Shown here: one piece after another, positions 1 to 12,347 of the stretch
Layout of the letters: every line of letters starts with the position of its first letter
Numbering within the stretch: position 1 is the first letter of the stretch
Source of the DNA: Pleurotus djamor
Lineage: Eukaryota > Basidiomycota > Agaricomycetes > Agaricales > Pleurotaceae
Reading direction: 5' to 3'
Assembly (NCBI GenBank): GCA_029747585.1
Contig: JAPEVF010000010.1
Span: forward strand, 62,001 to 126,000
Length of the DNA: 64,000 bases
Made by a program: the position numbers and the translations under genes
The notes under the pieces: generated by a model
What the model was told of the DNA's origin: nothing
Seen by the model: only the letters and a program-made list of their open reading frames with translations
Databases searched by the model: none

Positions 1-65
1 CCTTCGTGGAGGACGCGTTCAAACTCGAAAGACTGCAGCACGCTCAACGACATCGACATTGCCAT
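1..65 (-). CDS. 5' end of an unidentified gene running off the left edge
   Basis: Reading leftward from an ATG at 65-63, the frame stays open to the window edge, giving about 21 codons that begin MAMSMSLSVLQSFEFERVLHEG-like, with two more in-frame ATGs at 59 and 53. The codons look coding, and the layout (a divergent neighbour starting at 200) fits a shared promoter of about 135 bp. A stretch like FEFERVL near the N-terminus is reminiscent of fungal scavenger decapping enzymes, but 21 residues are too few for an assignment and I do not name it. It could also be chance open frame in a 5' UTR. Confidence 0.35.
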   Translation of the reverse strand, partial: MAMSMSLSVLQSFEFERVLHE

Positions 66-199
66 GGATAGAGGGTCGTTAGACGCCCAACTTCAACAAT
101 AATCGCCAGTTTATACAGCCTCGAGGCTTGAGGTCGGCTCGCTGTCTCCGCCAACCACCATCGCAGTCGCCAGTGGGTCTCCTCGTCGTCTACCGCATC

Positions 200-1569
200 A
201 TGCAGCAGCAATCGGGGTACCAGCCATATTCCTACTACAATCCAGCCATGTACCCGCCACAGACACCTCACATGGGTGCTGGTGGATCGAGCAATGGACA
301 TCAAGCCTACATGCCACCCTACTATCCTATCCAACAATCTGCGTACTTGCCCGGAGGGGCTTCGCAGGCAGGCCAGGCCATGGCAGCTGCTCCCCTCGCT
401 CGTCCTAAAAAGTACAGCCAACCCGAGCCCAAATACAATAAGAATATATTTCCTCGGTCTGCGATGAAGAAGACCGCACCCGAACCCCCTCCCTCGGATC
501 TCAGGCGGCAGAGAACTCTATCAGCTTCGAGTCGCCCCAACGAGGGTCTGACCAGAGCTCGTACACGGTCGAATCCTGCACCAGTCGAAGAAATCAGGCC
601 GGAGTTCATTCCAAGTTTGTTCTGTCCAACTCCCCGTCGTATCGAAACTACTTAACCCGTGTCTTTTCATCCCCCTCAGTCCACCTTTTCTTGTCGTTCC
701 ACGGTACCAATGAACTTCAAATCGAGAACGCTGTAAAGCAAGCCATAGGAGAACTCAGACATCGGGTCGTGCCTCTGTGGCATCCTGGTGTGGACATGGA
801 CGATTTAGAGGGTTACACTTGGCGTATACGGTTCGTTGGATCACCCTGGAATGCAGTTGCTCCCGAGGTTATGAGGTAGAGCCAAACACTCCCCTTGCAT
901 GTTGTCACGTCCTTACCTATCCGCCACAGCGCCTATGACATCATAACAGAAATCTTCACACTCTTCGCGCGACGGGTATTTTCCACAGCCATCCCACTGT
1001 GCGTATATTGACTGATATCAAGACTAGGGCTACACATTCCGCACCTCCATGAAGACGGGCACATCGGTCAGTTCCTTCTCTAGCCTTCATAGCGGACAAG
1101 CATCTGATCTGCTTGTCAGTCGCCTCGCCTTATATTCGAGGTCACTGATATCGACAACGATGCTCGCTTCTTCCTTGCATACTTCTCTCGTACAGGACGG
1201 TCTATCACCCTCGTATCACCACCGTCGGAGATCAATGTACATATCGCACAGAAGATCAAGAACGTCTTGCCTGGGTCAATAGAATCAGACAAGGAGATTG
1301 AGGGAGGTTTACGGCGAATTCGGCTGAGGCCGTCGTACGGGGGTATGTTCGTAGCCAATCCCATTCCTTCTATTGTTCAGCCTACTCTCCCAACAGCGCC
1401 GAAATTTGGTAAACATCTGTTCATAACATACATGCTCAAAATCTTTGATGACCTTGGGTTCGCGCTGGAAGCGACTATACCGCTCGGACGAAGGGTGCCG
1501 ATACCATTTGGACTGGGTTTAGGGCCCAAGAGGGAGATATTCGTGTTTAGAGGATCCATGAGCCAGTGA
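200..1569 (+). CDS. Conserved basidiomycete protein of unknown function
   Basis: Spliced gene, start chosen at the ATG at 200 that opens a Gln/Tyr/Pro-rich N-terminus (MQQQSGYQPYSYYNPAMYPP). The first ~130 residues are low complexity. After an intron of about 65 nt (acceptor near 679) a globular part follows: LFLSFHGTNELQIENA, then WRIRFVGSPWNA, an exon with YDIITEIFTLFARRGY, an exon with LIFEVTDIDNDARFFLAYF, and a C-terminus ending in REIFVFRGSMSQ. Exon joins that restore these motifs use GT..AG introns near 619-678, 876-928, 994-1027 and 1068-1120. From memory this pattern (disordered head, then a block of alternating WRI/F.G.PW and FEVTD.D motifs) recurs in uncharacterised agaricomycete proteins; I know no function. 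Roughly 360-380 residues. Confidence 0.6.
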
Positions 1570-1656
1570 TGTCCCTTTCGGTTTAGACTGGTGTGTATGT
1601 TCTACAGTGGGGGTTATGGAATGCGACAGCTAGTTTGATATACGATGAGGGCGAGA

Positions 1657-2517
<861 letters not shown>

Positions 2518-2792
2518 GGTGCGAATGGGACGAAAGGAAGGTAGATAGATGGTGCTCAACCGCCGCGAGGCAATAAAAGCGGTGGAAAACAGGAGCTTCA
2601 GTTTGGAGATAGAGGAAGAAATCAACTAAGACCTTTCCGAACGTTGTCCCGAGTTTTGTCAACACGTGTGAAATGGGGACAATGGTCAGATCCGAAACTT
2701 GATACACATCAGTTCGATGGACTACGTAGGCTACATGGAGTTTTGTATTTGTTTCCACTGGATGAAGATAGAGAAAGAGAAAGTTCAGCCGT

Positions 2793-5700
2793 TCAAGCCG
2801 TGGCGATGGTAATCCTTCCGTAAGGGGTTTCTTGTCGAACGCGGAGGAGTTTCTTTGTGGACAAAACTTGAGTTGTGGTTAGCCTCGGGAAAATGGTCGC
2901 GCGAATAGACATGAACAAACCGAGGCAATGATAAAATGCCGCAGTAGCGACATGTCGACTTGAGGCCTTCGGCACGACATCATCAAATGTCAACTCCGTC
3001 ACACCACCAGCGAGGGTCTGGTATTGCATCCTCGTGTACCTTCAATATAATTCAGCATCAAGGTATGCCGGTCATACACCGTGTCGTACTCACTCAAGGA
3101 AGTTTAAGGAATTCCTATCAAGGGCGGCCAAGTTGATCTCAGACCTCTGGCTATCCTCAAGATTTTGCGAGGGCTTCGTCGGTAACGCGGTTTCGGCATT
3201 CACTAGGACCCACGGGTTAGTATCATCGCCAATTACCATTCATCTTATCCCACTCACAGTCGAAAACATAATCCTCGCCAATCAACTGACCGTTTTTCTT
3301 GGCGATGGCCGGGGAGAATGTACTCAGATTGCTGGCAACCAAAGATTCCGATCTTCGACCTCGAGAACTTCCTCCAAGGCGAACATTAGCGCCATCAAGG
3401 CTTTGTCTTGCGCTTCCGAAGGGGATGAAATCGGCCCCGTATACAGAAGAGCTTGCGCCGGCATTGTCCCAAGGGAACAGTGAACTACGTTGCGATCCGA
3501 CTTGTTCATTCCCAAAAGGGAAGCCCGGGAGATCCCCGAATACTGAAGGAGGACGAGACGCGTTACGCCCTTGGCCGGGTTCCTATGAGGGTTTACAGGG
3601 TCTAACAATTTGCGAGTAGATTGAAGTCGCGAATTTCTCACCTCAGAAGACCGCAATCGGTTTACCTCAAAATCGAGTTGGTCCCCTTGAGCGAAGGTGG
3701 TAAGCATAGTTGCCAAAGGCGAAGTCTTCAACTGTACCTGCAGTGTCAAATTGCATAGCATCATACTCTTCATGGAACACTGGCATCCCAATATCATACT
3801 GCTGGACATTCTCGGACTCTGGGACGGCAGATGATGGCGCGATTTTGCGTCGCTTTGCAGGTAAGGGCTCTGCAAGATGGTTAAAGATCATGCGTCTTTA
3901 GACAAATGGGTGGGTATACCAGGTTGATGGATGTGAAGTACACCCGTTCGTGCTTCAACTTGCACCTTGAAATTTTCTTGCCAAAATTCTACTAAGGATG
4001 GAGCAAGGACTGAAACGCTTGGATTATGATGAGGTTCGACCGTGAGCAGAGATGCACGTACTGCCTCTGGGTGGTCCCCACAGCATGTCCGACATCGCTT
4101 GCATACCCATTTTCTCATCCTGTTTGTTTAAGAGTTCTTGCCTTATATTCTGTTGTCCACGAAGATACTCGGCGCGGGCAGCCTGTAAATTTCAAGCGAT
4201 CCATATGAAGCCTTCGCTAGTCATCAGGTGGACGCAAGTGAGGGCGTACCTTCAGTTCTTCGTCACTCAACTCCGTTCTAGCGTCCAATAGTAAACGGGT
4301 TTTCTTGAATTTTTTAGTCGGAGGGATATTTTCTTTACGAGCTCGCAGTATTCCCTTGTCCACGGCTACGTCCTGGTATGGCTCATCCTGAGAGAGCAGC
4401 TGTCGCGAGAATGACGCGGCATCATCAAGCAAAGGTGTTTCGTTTCCATCTGGATGACGAGGAATCACTGTAAGCGATTGCAAACGGCATCGAAAGGAAC
4501 GCTTACCTTGATACACTTCGAATGCCTTTATTGGAAAGAAATTAGACACGGAGAGCTTGGGTATATTCATCTGAATGGTCGTTACCTTGCGCTTCTTTGA
4601 GGGCGTGCCCAGGCTGCCTTGTGGCGACCTAGGGTCAAACACATCATTGGCATAATCAGCCGGAGGAGCGATGTCAATGGTAGTCCACCGTTATCGAGCG
4701 CGAGATCCATCGGATCGTCAATGTCCATGGGCCTGAGCTTTGAGCATTAGGGTATGTTCATCAAGACATCGCTGGATGACTCACACGATTGCTCTGACAG
4801 GCGAAGCACCCCAGCCTTCTCCAAGTTCTCTCGCCAGTTCGTCTCCAACAACGCCGATGTCAAGATAGTCGGAAGGACCAAAGTCATCGAATCCAAGTCC
4901 TCCGTCTACCTGTGATGAGGACATGTCTAGTCCGTGGCCAGGAATGCTGCCATGAAACGAAAGGTCCAAAGAGTTAGATAGCAGATGATCGTAATGTTCG
5001 TCAAGAGTATGCTGTTGTGTTGCTCCAGCGCGGGGTTGTTCAGCCGTCGAAGGAGGTTTCTTGTGCACTGGTTTGCGAGGACGGGGATTGAAGTCGTCAT
5101 CGGCGTCGTCGTCGCGATCAACTACATTTGCCTATGTGTGAGTCATACGACTCTGAGCTGCGGGAATGATCACATACCAGTAGTATTGAGATACTCGTCC
5201 CAATCCTGTTGAGTAACATATCTGGATCAGTTGTATGCGCCGCTCCATTTATGATTTGCCTACCACGACGAATAAATCAAGACCAGCGCCAAACGGATCG
5301 TTGACGACTTCCAACGTCAAAGCTGAGGGCCTGGGGAGGTTTCTCATGAGCCATTGACCTCAGGATGGTTCAAGATTAGCACGTACTTCAACGCCGGCTG
5401 AGCCATCTGAATTTGGGCATCAGTGACGACTTGTATTTCAGTGACCATCTTTTTGAGGGAGTTGAAGCAGGTGGTTACGTCGGTCATTAGGATTTCTTGC
5501 TTTACTAAACCGAGGTCAAGATAAGCATAGTTGGACGATCATTGTTATTAAGTCGCTCACCTTTGTACACACTACGATATGCTCGCATACTTAGTAATCC
5601 CTCAAGTTAGAGGGTGTCCACTCACCGAGCAACTCCAACCATCAAGTTGCTTGTCAATCGAAGGGCAAGCGGGACAGTTGGTTGCATGATCGAAGTGCAT

Positions 5701-5895
5701 AACTGAGAGATATCTGCAGTCATAACATCGCGTCGAGGAAGTCGTTTGAGATTTGATTTCGATCCCAAAGTTGCTGCGAGCCTGATAGTGTGGGTAACTA
5801 GTTAATACACAAGCCCCAAAAGTGCGTGTGGTTTATCACCAGAGTAGACCCAAGCCTCCTTCACGTTTCTCAAGTAATTCCGACGTGAAGAACAT
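2793..5895 (-). CDS. rec8: Meiotic cohesin kleisin Rec8
   Basis: Alpha-kleisin that closes the Smc1-Smc3 ring in meiosis and is cleaved by separase. The N-terminus reads MFFTSELLEKREGGLGLLW, then LAATLGSKSNLKRLPRRD and LALRLTSNLMVGVARVYK. The WLAATLGSK and LALRLxSNLM blocks match fission yeast Rec8 rather than mitotic Rad21 (which has WLAAHWERKL), so I call Rec8. The C-terminal winged helix is also present: ELTFDDVVPKASSRHVATAAF, FYHCLVLSTKK, LRVRQETPYGRITI. The middle carries the region with LLDARTELSDEELK and Lys/Arg-rich KKFKKTR and PAKRRK patches. Many introns of 50-56 nt; one exon is only 11 nt (5561-5571). I cannot place every border in the weakly conserved centre (about 3050-4700). Start ATG at 5895-5893. 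Confidence 0.88.
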
Positions 5896-6130
5896 ATCTC
5901 TGAGCGAAGGTCGTTCAGCAAGTCAGCAGGCCGTGGCAGGTCGGATGAACGGACTTACAAGACGCGAACGTTGAGTAGAACTGAATATAAGAACGATATG
6001 CGTAAGATACAATGAGTACGATGCAAAGAGGGAGGGAGGAAGTAAAAGTGGGCAACCCTGAAGGCGTATTTGTATGCTGGACTGCAGATCGCGGAGTCCG
6101 AAACCTCGACACCCCCTTTCCTCTCCACCT

Positions 6131-8234
6131 TCAGCCAACCTTCAGCCACTTCGAGCGCTGAGACGAATATCCTATGAGCAAAGCAAAAAGCTCATCTCTA
6201 CCGCCAACCCAGTTGAAATTTGCTGCGTGCTCGTCTGACAGACCGGTCAGCCTCCAAGATACGGACAACCCTCTGAGTAACCCAGATTTCTTCACAGCGT
6301 AGATGTCTTCTATATCCACGGTGATCGAAGGATTGGCAGATGAGATGGGAGTGAAGGACAGGGAAGTTCGTGTCAAAGAAATCAAGCCCGGTGTGGCAGC
6401 ACATTGAGCCGGAAATGCTGTTTGGAGCAGGTTGGTCAGTTGCGTCGCTCGAAAGGGACGGAATTTGATCCTCACTGAGGGTTTCGGGGGATGCACAATT
6501 GGTTTCTCGAAATAAAATACTAGGTATGTCTACGATACGAGGTCGACTGGATGACTGGGCGTAGGTTAAGTAAGACGAGTTACTATAGTGAAGGAGGTTG
6601 TGATGCGACTTACTCCAGGGTTGAGAAGGCGATGTTTGTCACCAACCCACGTCTTCCCAGTAGCCACTCTGCCTCCCCATTTCTTCCAATTTATCCTAGC
6701 TGAGCTAGGTAACGTAGCTATGCTAGATTCACCGACGTCTGAAGTGACGGATGTTTTCGGGGGGGCTTGTGAGGGTTTCGTGATTGGGAGACCAGTTGCA
6801 ACTCGGTTGGTTATGACTTCCAAAGCAAATTCAGCATCAGTTGGAACATCGACGAAAAGAGGCGGTATCCTGAAAGGAACGATGAGTAAATGTTATATTG
6901 AATAATAGGTTCATGAAGGACGCTCTGAGACTGACCTCTCGCAGTCCGAGGCAGACAAACACGATAGAACCGGGACGACATGCCAGAAAAAGAATCCCAG
7001 CGTGAAAGATACCAACTTCGAAAGATACTGCGCCGGAAGAATCATGGTAGTGACGAAGCCAAAGAACAGTATCTGTGGAGCAAGACCATGAAGCCGTGTG
7101 AGCCTTAAAGTCAATTGTTGTGCGGACCTTGGCGTAGAATATGGAAGACGATGGTCGCCTCCAAGCGAAGATACTAAGAAAAGAGATTGAGTGGACTCGG
7201 ATTTTGAGATTGGGGCATACGAACTTCTTTACTCTTTCGAAAACATCAGCGACGCTGCTGAGTAGAAGCAATAAATCATGCCCAGGGTTAGCGAGTTCTT
7301 GATCTGTGGCTAGATTGTCAACGGACACGGGGGCTTCAGTTTCCAAGTCCACGCTCAGTCCCGGGGATGTGAATCTATCTGTCGTCGACATATTGTTCCG
7401 CTGAGCCTTGGAATTTAACTTGATCTTTGATCGTGAATTACTGAGGAATCTATAAATCCATCGAAGTTCATCCACGCCTAAGCTCGATGAACCGGACAGC
7501 CTTGTGCTTAAGTCTTCGAGTTGTTGAGCTTTGGCAGCTCTTCGTTGACACGCTCGTAGCTCTTCGAGAGCCGGGTAAGGGAAGACCCTAGCGGTAAGGA
7601 GTGACAAAAAACCCCAAAGGAACATAGCAGGCACAAGCAGATTGTTGTACCACAGAAACCAGAAAAGCTGTTGGCAACGGAATCAATCGAGATGCAATGG
7701 GAGAGTATGGCACATACGGTGCAATAGGCTGCACTCTGACGGCGATCACGCCATTGGGCTAAGGAAACTAATTGGGGCGTTAGAGAGCTATATATGGGAA
7801 ACGTCGCTAGGTAAAAGCGTTGCATGGTGGTTTTGAGACGTCCGACAGAGAAGGTGGGTTTCGGAGGAGCGTCTGGGAGGACGCCCCGAAGGAACTGTTC
7901 ACGGTTCACGATTAGGTAGTGTAGAGGGAAAGTCATAAGTGACGGACAAATGCAATCGTCTCTGAAAGAGAATGCAATTGGTTGGATGGCACACTAGTTT
8001 GGTCATTGCGTTGGGAATCTGAGGGAGCGCGTGGGATGTGCGCTTCTGTGACCACCTGATAATGGGCTCAACAAGCGAGAAATACGAGGACAATAGAGTA
8101 AAATTCACGGAATCGAAGATATCGAGAAATACTCGGAGTTCTTCTGCGTCGTAGAGTTCACGAAGCTCTTCCTCTGACAACTGGCCGAGGGGGTCTTCAG
8201 AGCAATTCGGGCTATCGTCAATCGCAGGATCCAT
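6131..8234 (-). CDS. Multi-pass membrane protein with C-terminal GRAM/PH-like domain, function unknown
   Basis: Spliced gene starting at ATG 8234 (MDPAIDDSPNCSEDPLGQLS), an acidic N-terminus. Next comes PTFSVGRLKTTMQRFYLATF and a hydrophobic stretch after WRDRRQSAAYC, a second one (MFLWGFLSLLTARVFPYPAL), a Ser-rich cytosolic-looking loop, and a third hydrophobic hairpin (ILFFGFVTTMILPAQYLSKL, then FTLGFFFWHVVPVLSCL). The last ~110 residues (FPAQCAATPGLISLTRTSL, VDIEDIYAVKKSGLL, NWVGGRDELFALLIGY) look like a GRAM/PH-type beta-rich lipid-binding fold. The combination suggests an ER or organelle membrane protein that senses or tethers lipid, but this is inference. Similar uncharacterised proteins occur across Agaricomycetes. 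Exon borders between about 7930 and 8130 are uncertain. Confidence 0.6.
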
Positions 8235-8493
8235 GCCGAGGATGATAGGGAAGGATGTAGAGTTGAACCTCCAGGAGCAGTGCGCATAGCCGCCATACTT
8301 ATATTCTTGAAGTTAATGTGCGGCGATGGCGTCAGTGTTTACACAAGTGGCCTCGGAGTTCCGGCAGTGGCGTGGGAAGGCCATACACGAGCACGTGATC
8401 AGACGCGAGGCGTCATTACGTAATTAAACTTACCATCCTTGTGTGGCCATCCAACTATTCCTCTTGTATCTTGTATCGCACCTTGCGACAATC
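8235..8493. promoter_or_regulatory. Divergent promoter region
   Basis: 259 bp between the start of the leftward membrane-protein gene (8234) and the rightward INCENP gene (8494). No clear TATA box or repeated operator is visible. A leftward ATG at 8296 opens a different frame and could be a short upstream ORF of the membrane-protein transcript. Confidence 0.45.
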
Positions 8494-11400
8494 ATGGCGC
8501 CAGCTGGTCTCATTCACTGGGCCAATACCGTCCGTCTCACTATGGCGGAGGACCACGGACGCCAATTCTTCAAGGATCAAATCCATCAACAAGGGTTTTT
8601 ATTCCTCGACAATTATCTTGACGGCATTTTGGAAGCTGGTAAGAAGCAAGAGTAGGTATCTCACTGTACTCCAGCAAGCGCGTTACTGAACGAATACTGT
8701 GCAGAACTCTCATAGATCTCGTGAAAACGCCTGGACGTAAGAAAACTCTGAAGCGGACGAAGCTTCCCCCATCTACGTTGAAGCAACTTGTGATGCCCGC
8801 GTTTGAAGACGTATGTGCTCTTTGTGCTCGTCGAACTGGATATCTTAGTTTCGCTCACAGACCCCGACCTCGCCTCCTCAAATTAATGAGTCTGTTGCTC
8901 CAGTCATCGTCCATTCCCTCGACCCTCGACCACAAGAGCGCGAAGCCTTAGATGTCAAAGCGCAACCTATCACCATCTCTACCAGTAGCGACGATGCCTC
9001 TTCAGTGCCTCCTTCTTCCAAAACTACGCTACCCGTCGTTTCAACCCAACCGAATGAATTATCAGTCATTGTCGAAGCCGATGAATCCCTTAACCCGGTC
9101 GCACCAGCTTTCGAGGATAATGAAACGGGCTTAGACCTCGTTACTACTGCCGCTGTGAGCTGTTTGGAAATTGATCAGGAACTCCAGGAAACAAATGTCA
9201 CCACATCCTCCTCCATGGCGAGTTTCCACTCGGTAGCCTTGGATTCGCCTCAACATGAACAGACTAATCACCGCGAGAACACCCCAACAGGTATGTCATA
9301 TCGATTTTGACAATGGATGATCGTGCTAAAGGTTGGCAAGCTATGTCTTCGGTAGATCAAGAACCATTACCCGTTGGTAATACACTTCACGACACGGAAG
9401 TGGAAGTACCTCTCCGGGAAGAGATAGAAATACCTCCCCTGGCTCGGAAAGGGAGCATGTCCGTCTTTCCCTCGCTACCTGAGCCCGCACCGCTACGTAA
9501 ATCCATTCGCGTTACACGGGAGCCTTCTTGCGGCCCTCAGATAGTCCTCGGAGTCGCCACACCAGCGGCCCCAACTGATAAACGCACGTCTTGGTTGAAG
9601 AAAGCTCGAGAAGTCAAAGCATTGGAAACTAATAGCAAGACGTCTCTCGCAACCACAGTCCCTCCACTTTCGTCTAACCTCAAACGAAAGAGTGGTGATC
9701 TGAGTGGTGGCCATGAAATAGAAGCAGACGACCAACGAAAGAACAAGGCGCCCAAGTCCAAGGAGGGCGAATTCAATGTAAACAATCACGACAGTCATGC
9801 GCCTACGGTAACCCGAACTTTGGGCACTTCACTAGATGTCCAGCCCGAGCTAGACCTTCGCGACGCTGCTGAACATCATCCTGGAGACAACGGCATCTTT
9901 GACGTCTTCAAAAAGACTGTACAGGGTCTTGGAGCACAAGTTGGCAGAACCGCGAGCAAATCCCTGGGAGGTGCAGCTGTTGCCGCCGCTCTGGCTGAAG
10001 CCAAAGCTGCAGCGGAGGCTAAGATCGCCCAGCGTGAGCAGAAGACTGATATCGTATCCCCTACCGATCCCCCCTCACACCTTATCAACGACTCAACAGT
10101 CCACAACGCATCCTCCCATCGCCTCAGTATATCTGAGTTAGTCACCAGTAAAGCCAAGAAGGAGTCCACTCAATCTAGCACGATTCTGAACCGTGATGCG
10201 CCTCTCACTGGTAAAGAAAGCGTTTCGACGACGCCGCCCCATTCACCGCCGCCCCCTCGTGTCGTTCCCTTCACTTTCCCTTCAGGACCCGTCTTCAATA
10301 AACCTGAACCCATCTTCGCTCCACCGCCCGTCGCCCCTTCGTCCACCAAGCCATATCCACAACGCTCTGCGGACCCTGTGATAGTTCCGATGACTCGCTC
10401 AACTTCGCCCAAGCAACCGACATTGGCCCCGACGAAAGTCAGCCACCTTACGCCCCACTCAACTGTGGAGAGCTTTGTCGATCGGATATTCAGCTCCCAA
10501 GAGGCTGAACCTTCTTGGATGCCGTCAACTCAGGATACTGAATACCTGTCACCGTCTCAATCGTCTCCGCGTGATCGATACAAAGACATGGATGACGACG
10601 ACGATAGTTGGCCGATTCGGGATCCCGTTGCTGGTGCCCCACAATGGCCATTTAACGTTATATCGAGTAAGGACGATAGCATGACATGGAGTACGTTCCC
10701 TACCCAAAGCCAAAGAGCCGATACAGGTCCTTTGGCATCGCTTGTTCCCCCAGAAGGTAACGAATTGCCGGAACCCGAACAAGTGGACTCTGGTCTTCCT
10801 GCCTCCGAGGCAGACGAGGATGTGAAAGCCGTCGAATCGAGACATGCAAGTGAGGAAATTGACGAGGAGTTGTCAGATCATCCAGTAGGTTTCTTGGAAC
10901 GATCTTATAAGTTCCTTGCAATAACCGTCCGCAGAGTGACATTCCTCGTAGCCAGAGTCAGCTATCCTCCAGTTCACAATCCTCATCACAAGGCGGGTTC
11001 TTCAACCAGGCTACGAAATTGGTGCATAGCGTTCTCGGTACTAGCAAGAAGGGAAAACATGAAGTTAAGAGTCTACAGCTTGCTGCTGCTGCTGCGAAGA
11101 AGGTGGGTGGTAGAATCTCACATAGTCTGTCCGATACCTAATGGATATTTTAGCAACATGAGGAGTCTGAGAAGAAAGCAGCTCGGTTGAAAGAGATGGA
11201 CAATCGACGACAACTTGCCCTGCAACGCAAAGCTGAGGAGGAAAAGGCCAAAGCAGCTGAGGAAGAACGCAAACGCAAGGAGGCTTCGGAAAAGAGGAAA
11301 AGAGAACGCGAAGAGCACACTGACAAGCGACCTCTCAAAGGCGTCATTAAGAAGGTGATTCACTTCTCAACAGTCTTTGAACGCAGAACTGATCCTCAGT

Positions 11401-12077
11401 AGGACGACGATACGACTAAGAAGCGCAAGATCATTGTAGATGCTGAGAAGAAGCCTGAGCTCAAGAAACCTACGAAGACGCTGAAACCGAGCCCTAGTAT
11501 CAAATCCTTGGCGAACCCAACTGGAAACAAACCAAATCCTGCATTGGTATCGTCGACAGTACATAACGCCCATTCAAATCCTGTTGCGTCTTCATCGAAA
11601 GTCCCCGAGCCAAAAGCTACGAAGACCAACGCCGGATCAAACAAGGGCAAGGCAACCCAACTAGTTGAAGACGACGCAGCACAGCCGTCTCAGTTGCTCC
11701 AGAGTCAGATGGCGGCACGCGCCAAAGCCCAACTCGATGCTGCGCGAGCACAGGATGTCCCCGTTGTACCCAGCGAGGCCATCGAACTCCCAGATATCAA
11801 CAGCGAATATTCAGACTCAGATGATGAAGATCGACCACGAACGTATAACCCGCCAAGTTGGGCACAGTCCCCCGAGTTGCATCAAGCGTTGCTGGACCAA
11901 GGGTCTATCAATCCTGACGATATCTTCGGTGCGATTCGGCCGTTGCGTATGGAAGAGATCTTCAGGAGCAGAAATAGTCGCTTTAGAGCTCGGACCAGTT
12001 CCGCGAATTGGACTGGTACGGATCGTCTGACGGTGGAAGAAGAGCGAGAATACGCTCGACGCATGGGCTATCGTTAG
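8494..12077 (+). CDS. Inner centromere protein INCENP (Sli15/Pic1 type), Aurora-kinase scaffold
   Basis: Chromosomal passenger complex scaffold. The N-terminus (MAPAGLIHWANTVRLTMAED, then FLDNYLDGILEAGKKQE) is the short helical region that in this family binds the survivin/borealin partners. A long disordered Ser/Pro-rich centre follows (about 9000-10880). Then comes a highly charged single-alpha-helix stretch (KAEEEKAKAAEEERKRKEAS; 11187-11360). The C-terminus carries an ARK-binding IN-box: SDSDDEDRPRTYNPPSWAQS followed by DDIFGAIRPLRMEEIF and ending RMGYR. Exon 1 ends at 8653 and joins to TLIDLVKTPGRKK. The exon before the charged helix reads SQLSSSSQSSSQGGFFNQAT, so the frame through the hydrophobic-looking piece near 10890-10960 is intronic. 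Start at the ATG at 8494; an in-frame ATG at 8443 exists but adds only a non-conserved hydrophobic extension. Confidence 0.87.
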
Positions 12078-12347
12078 ATGTGACTTTTTGAGTGATCATG
12101 ACCAGATATCCATTTCGTTGATTGATTTTGTAACACTACTATTTGCTAAAGGTCTTGATTGGTCTTGACGATAATGTTACTCTCAGATGTGGCTGTGCGA
12201 TGGTCAAAGTGGCATTGTCCTTGTTTGTGCCACACAATTGCACCTTTCCTCCGCCTCTGTCAACATCATACAATCCCTTGTTCCTCGCCATCCCCACTCT
12301 CGGCCGCCTCTTTGGCCCTCTAAGCCTTTCTACTTTCTTTTGAAACC

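Noticed and set aside
10885..10965. Apparent membrane-like segment in INCENP (FLAITVRRVTFLVARVSY)
   Set aside because: A GTAGGT donor and CAG acceptor bracket it; removing it restores SQLSSSSQSSSQGGFF in another frame, so it is intron.
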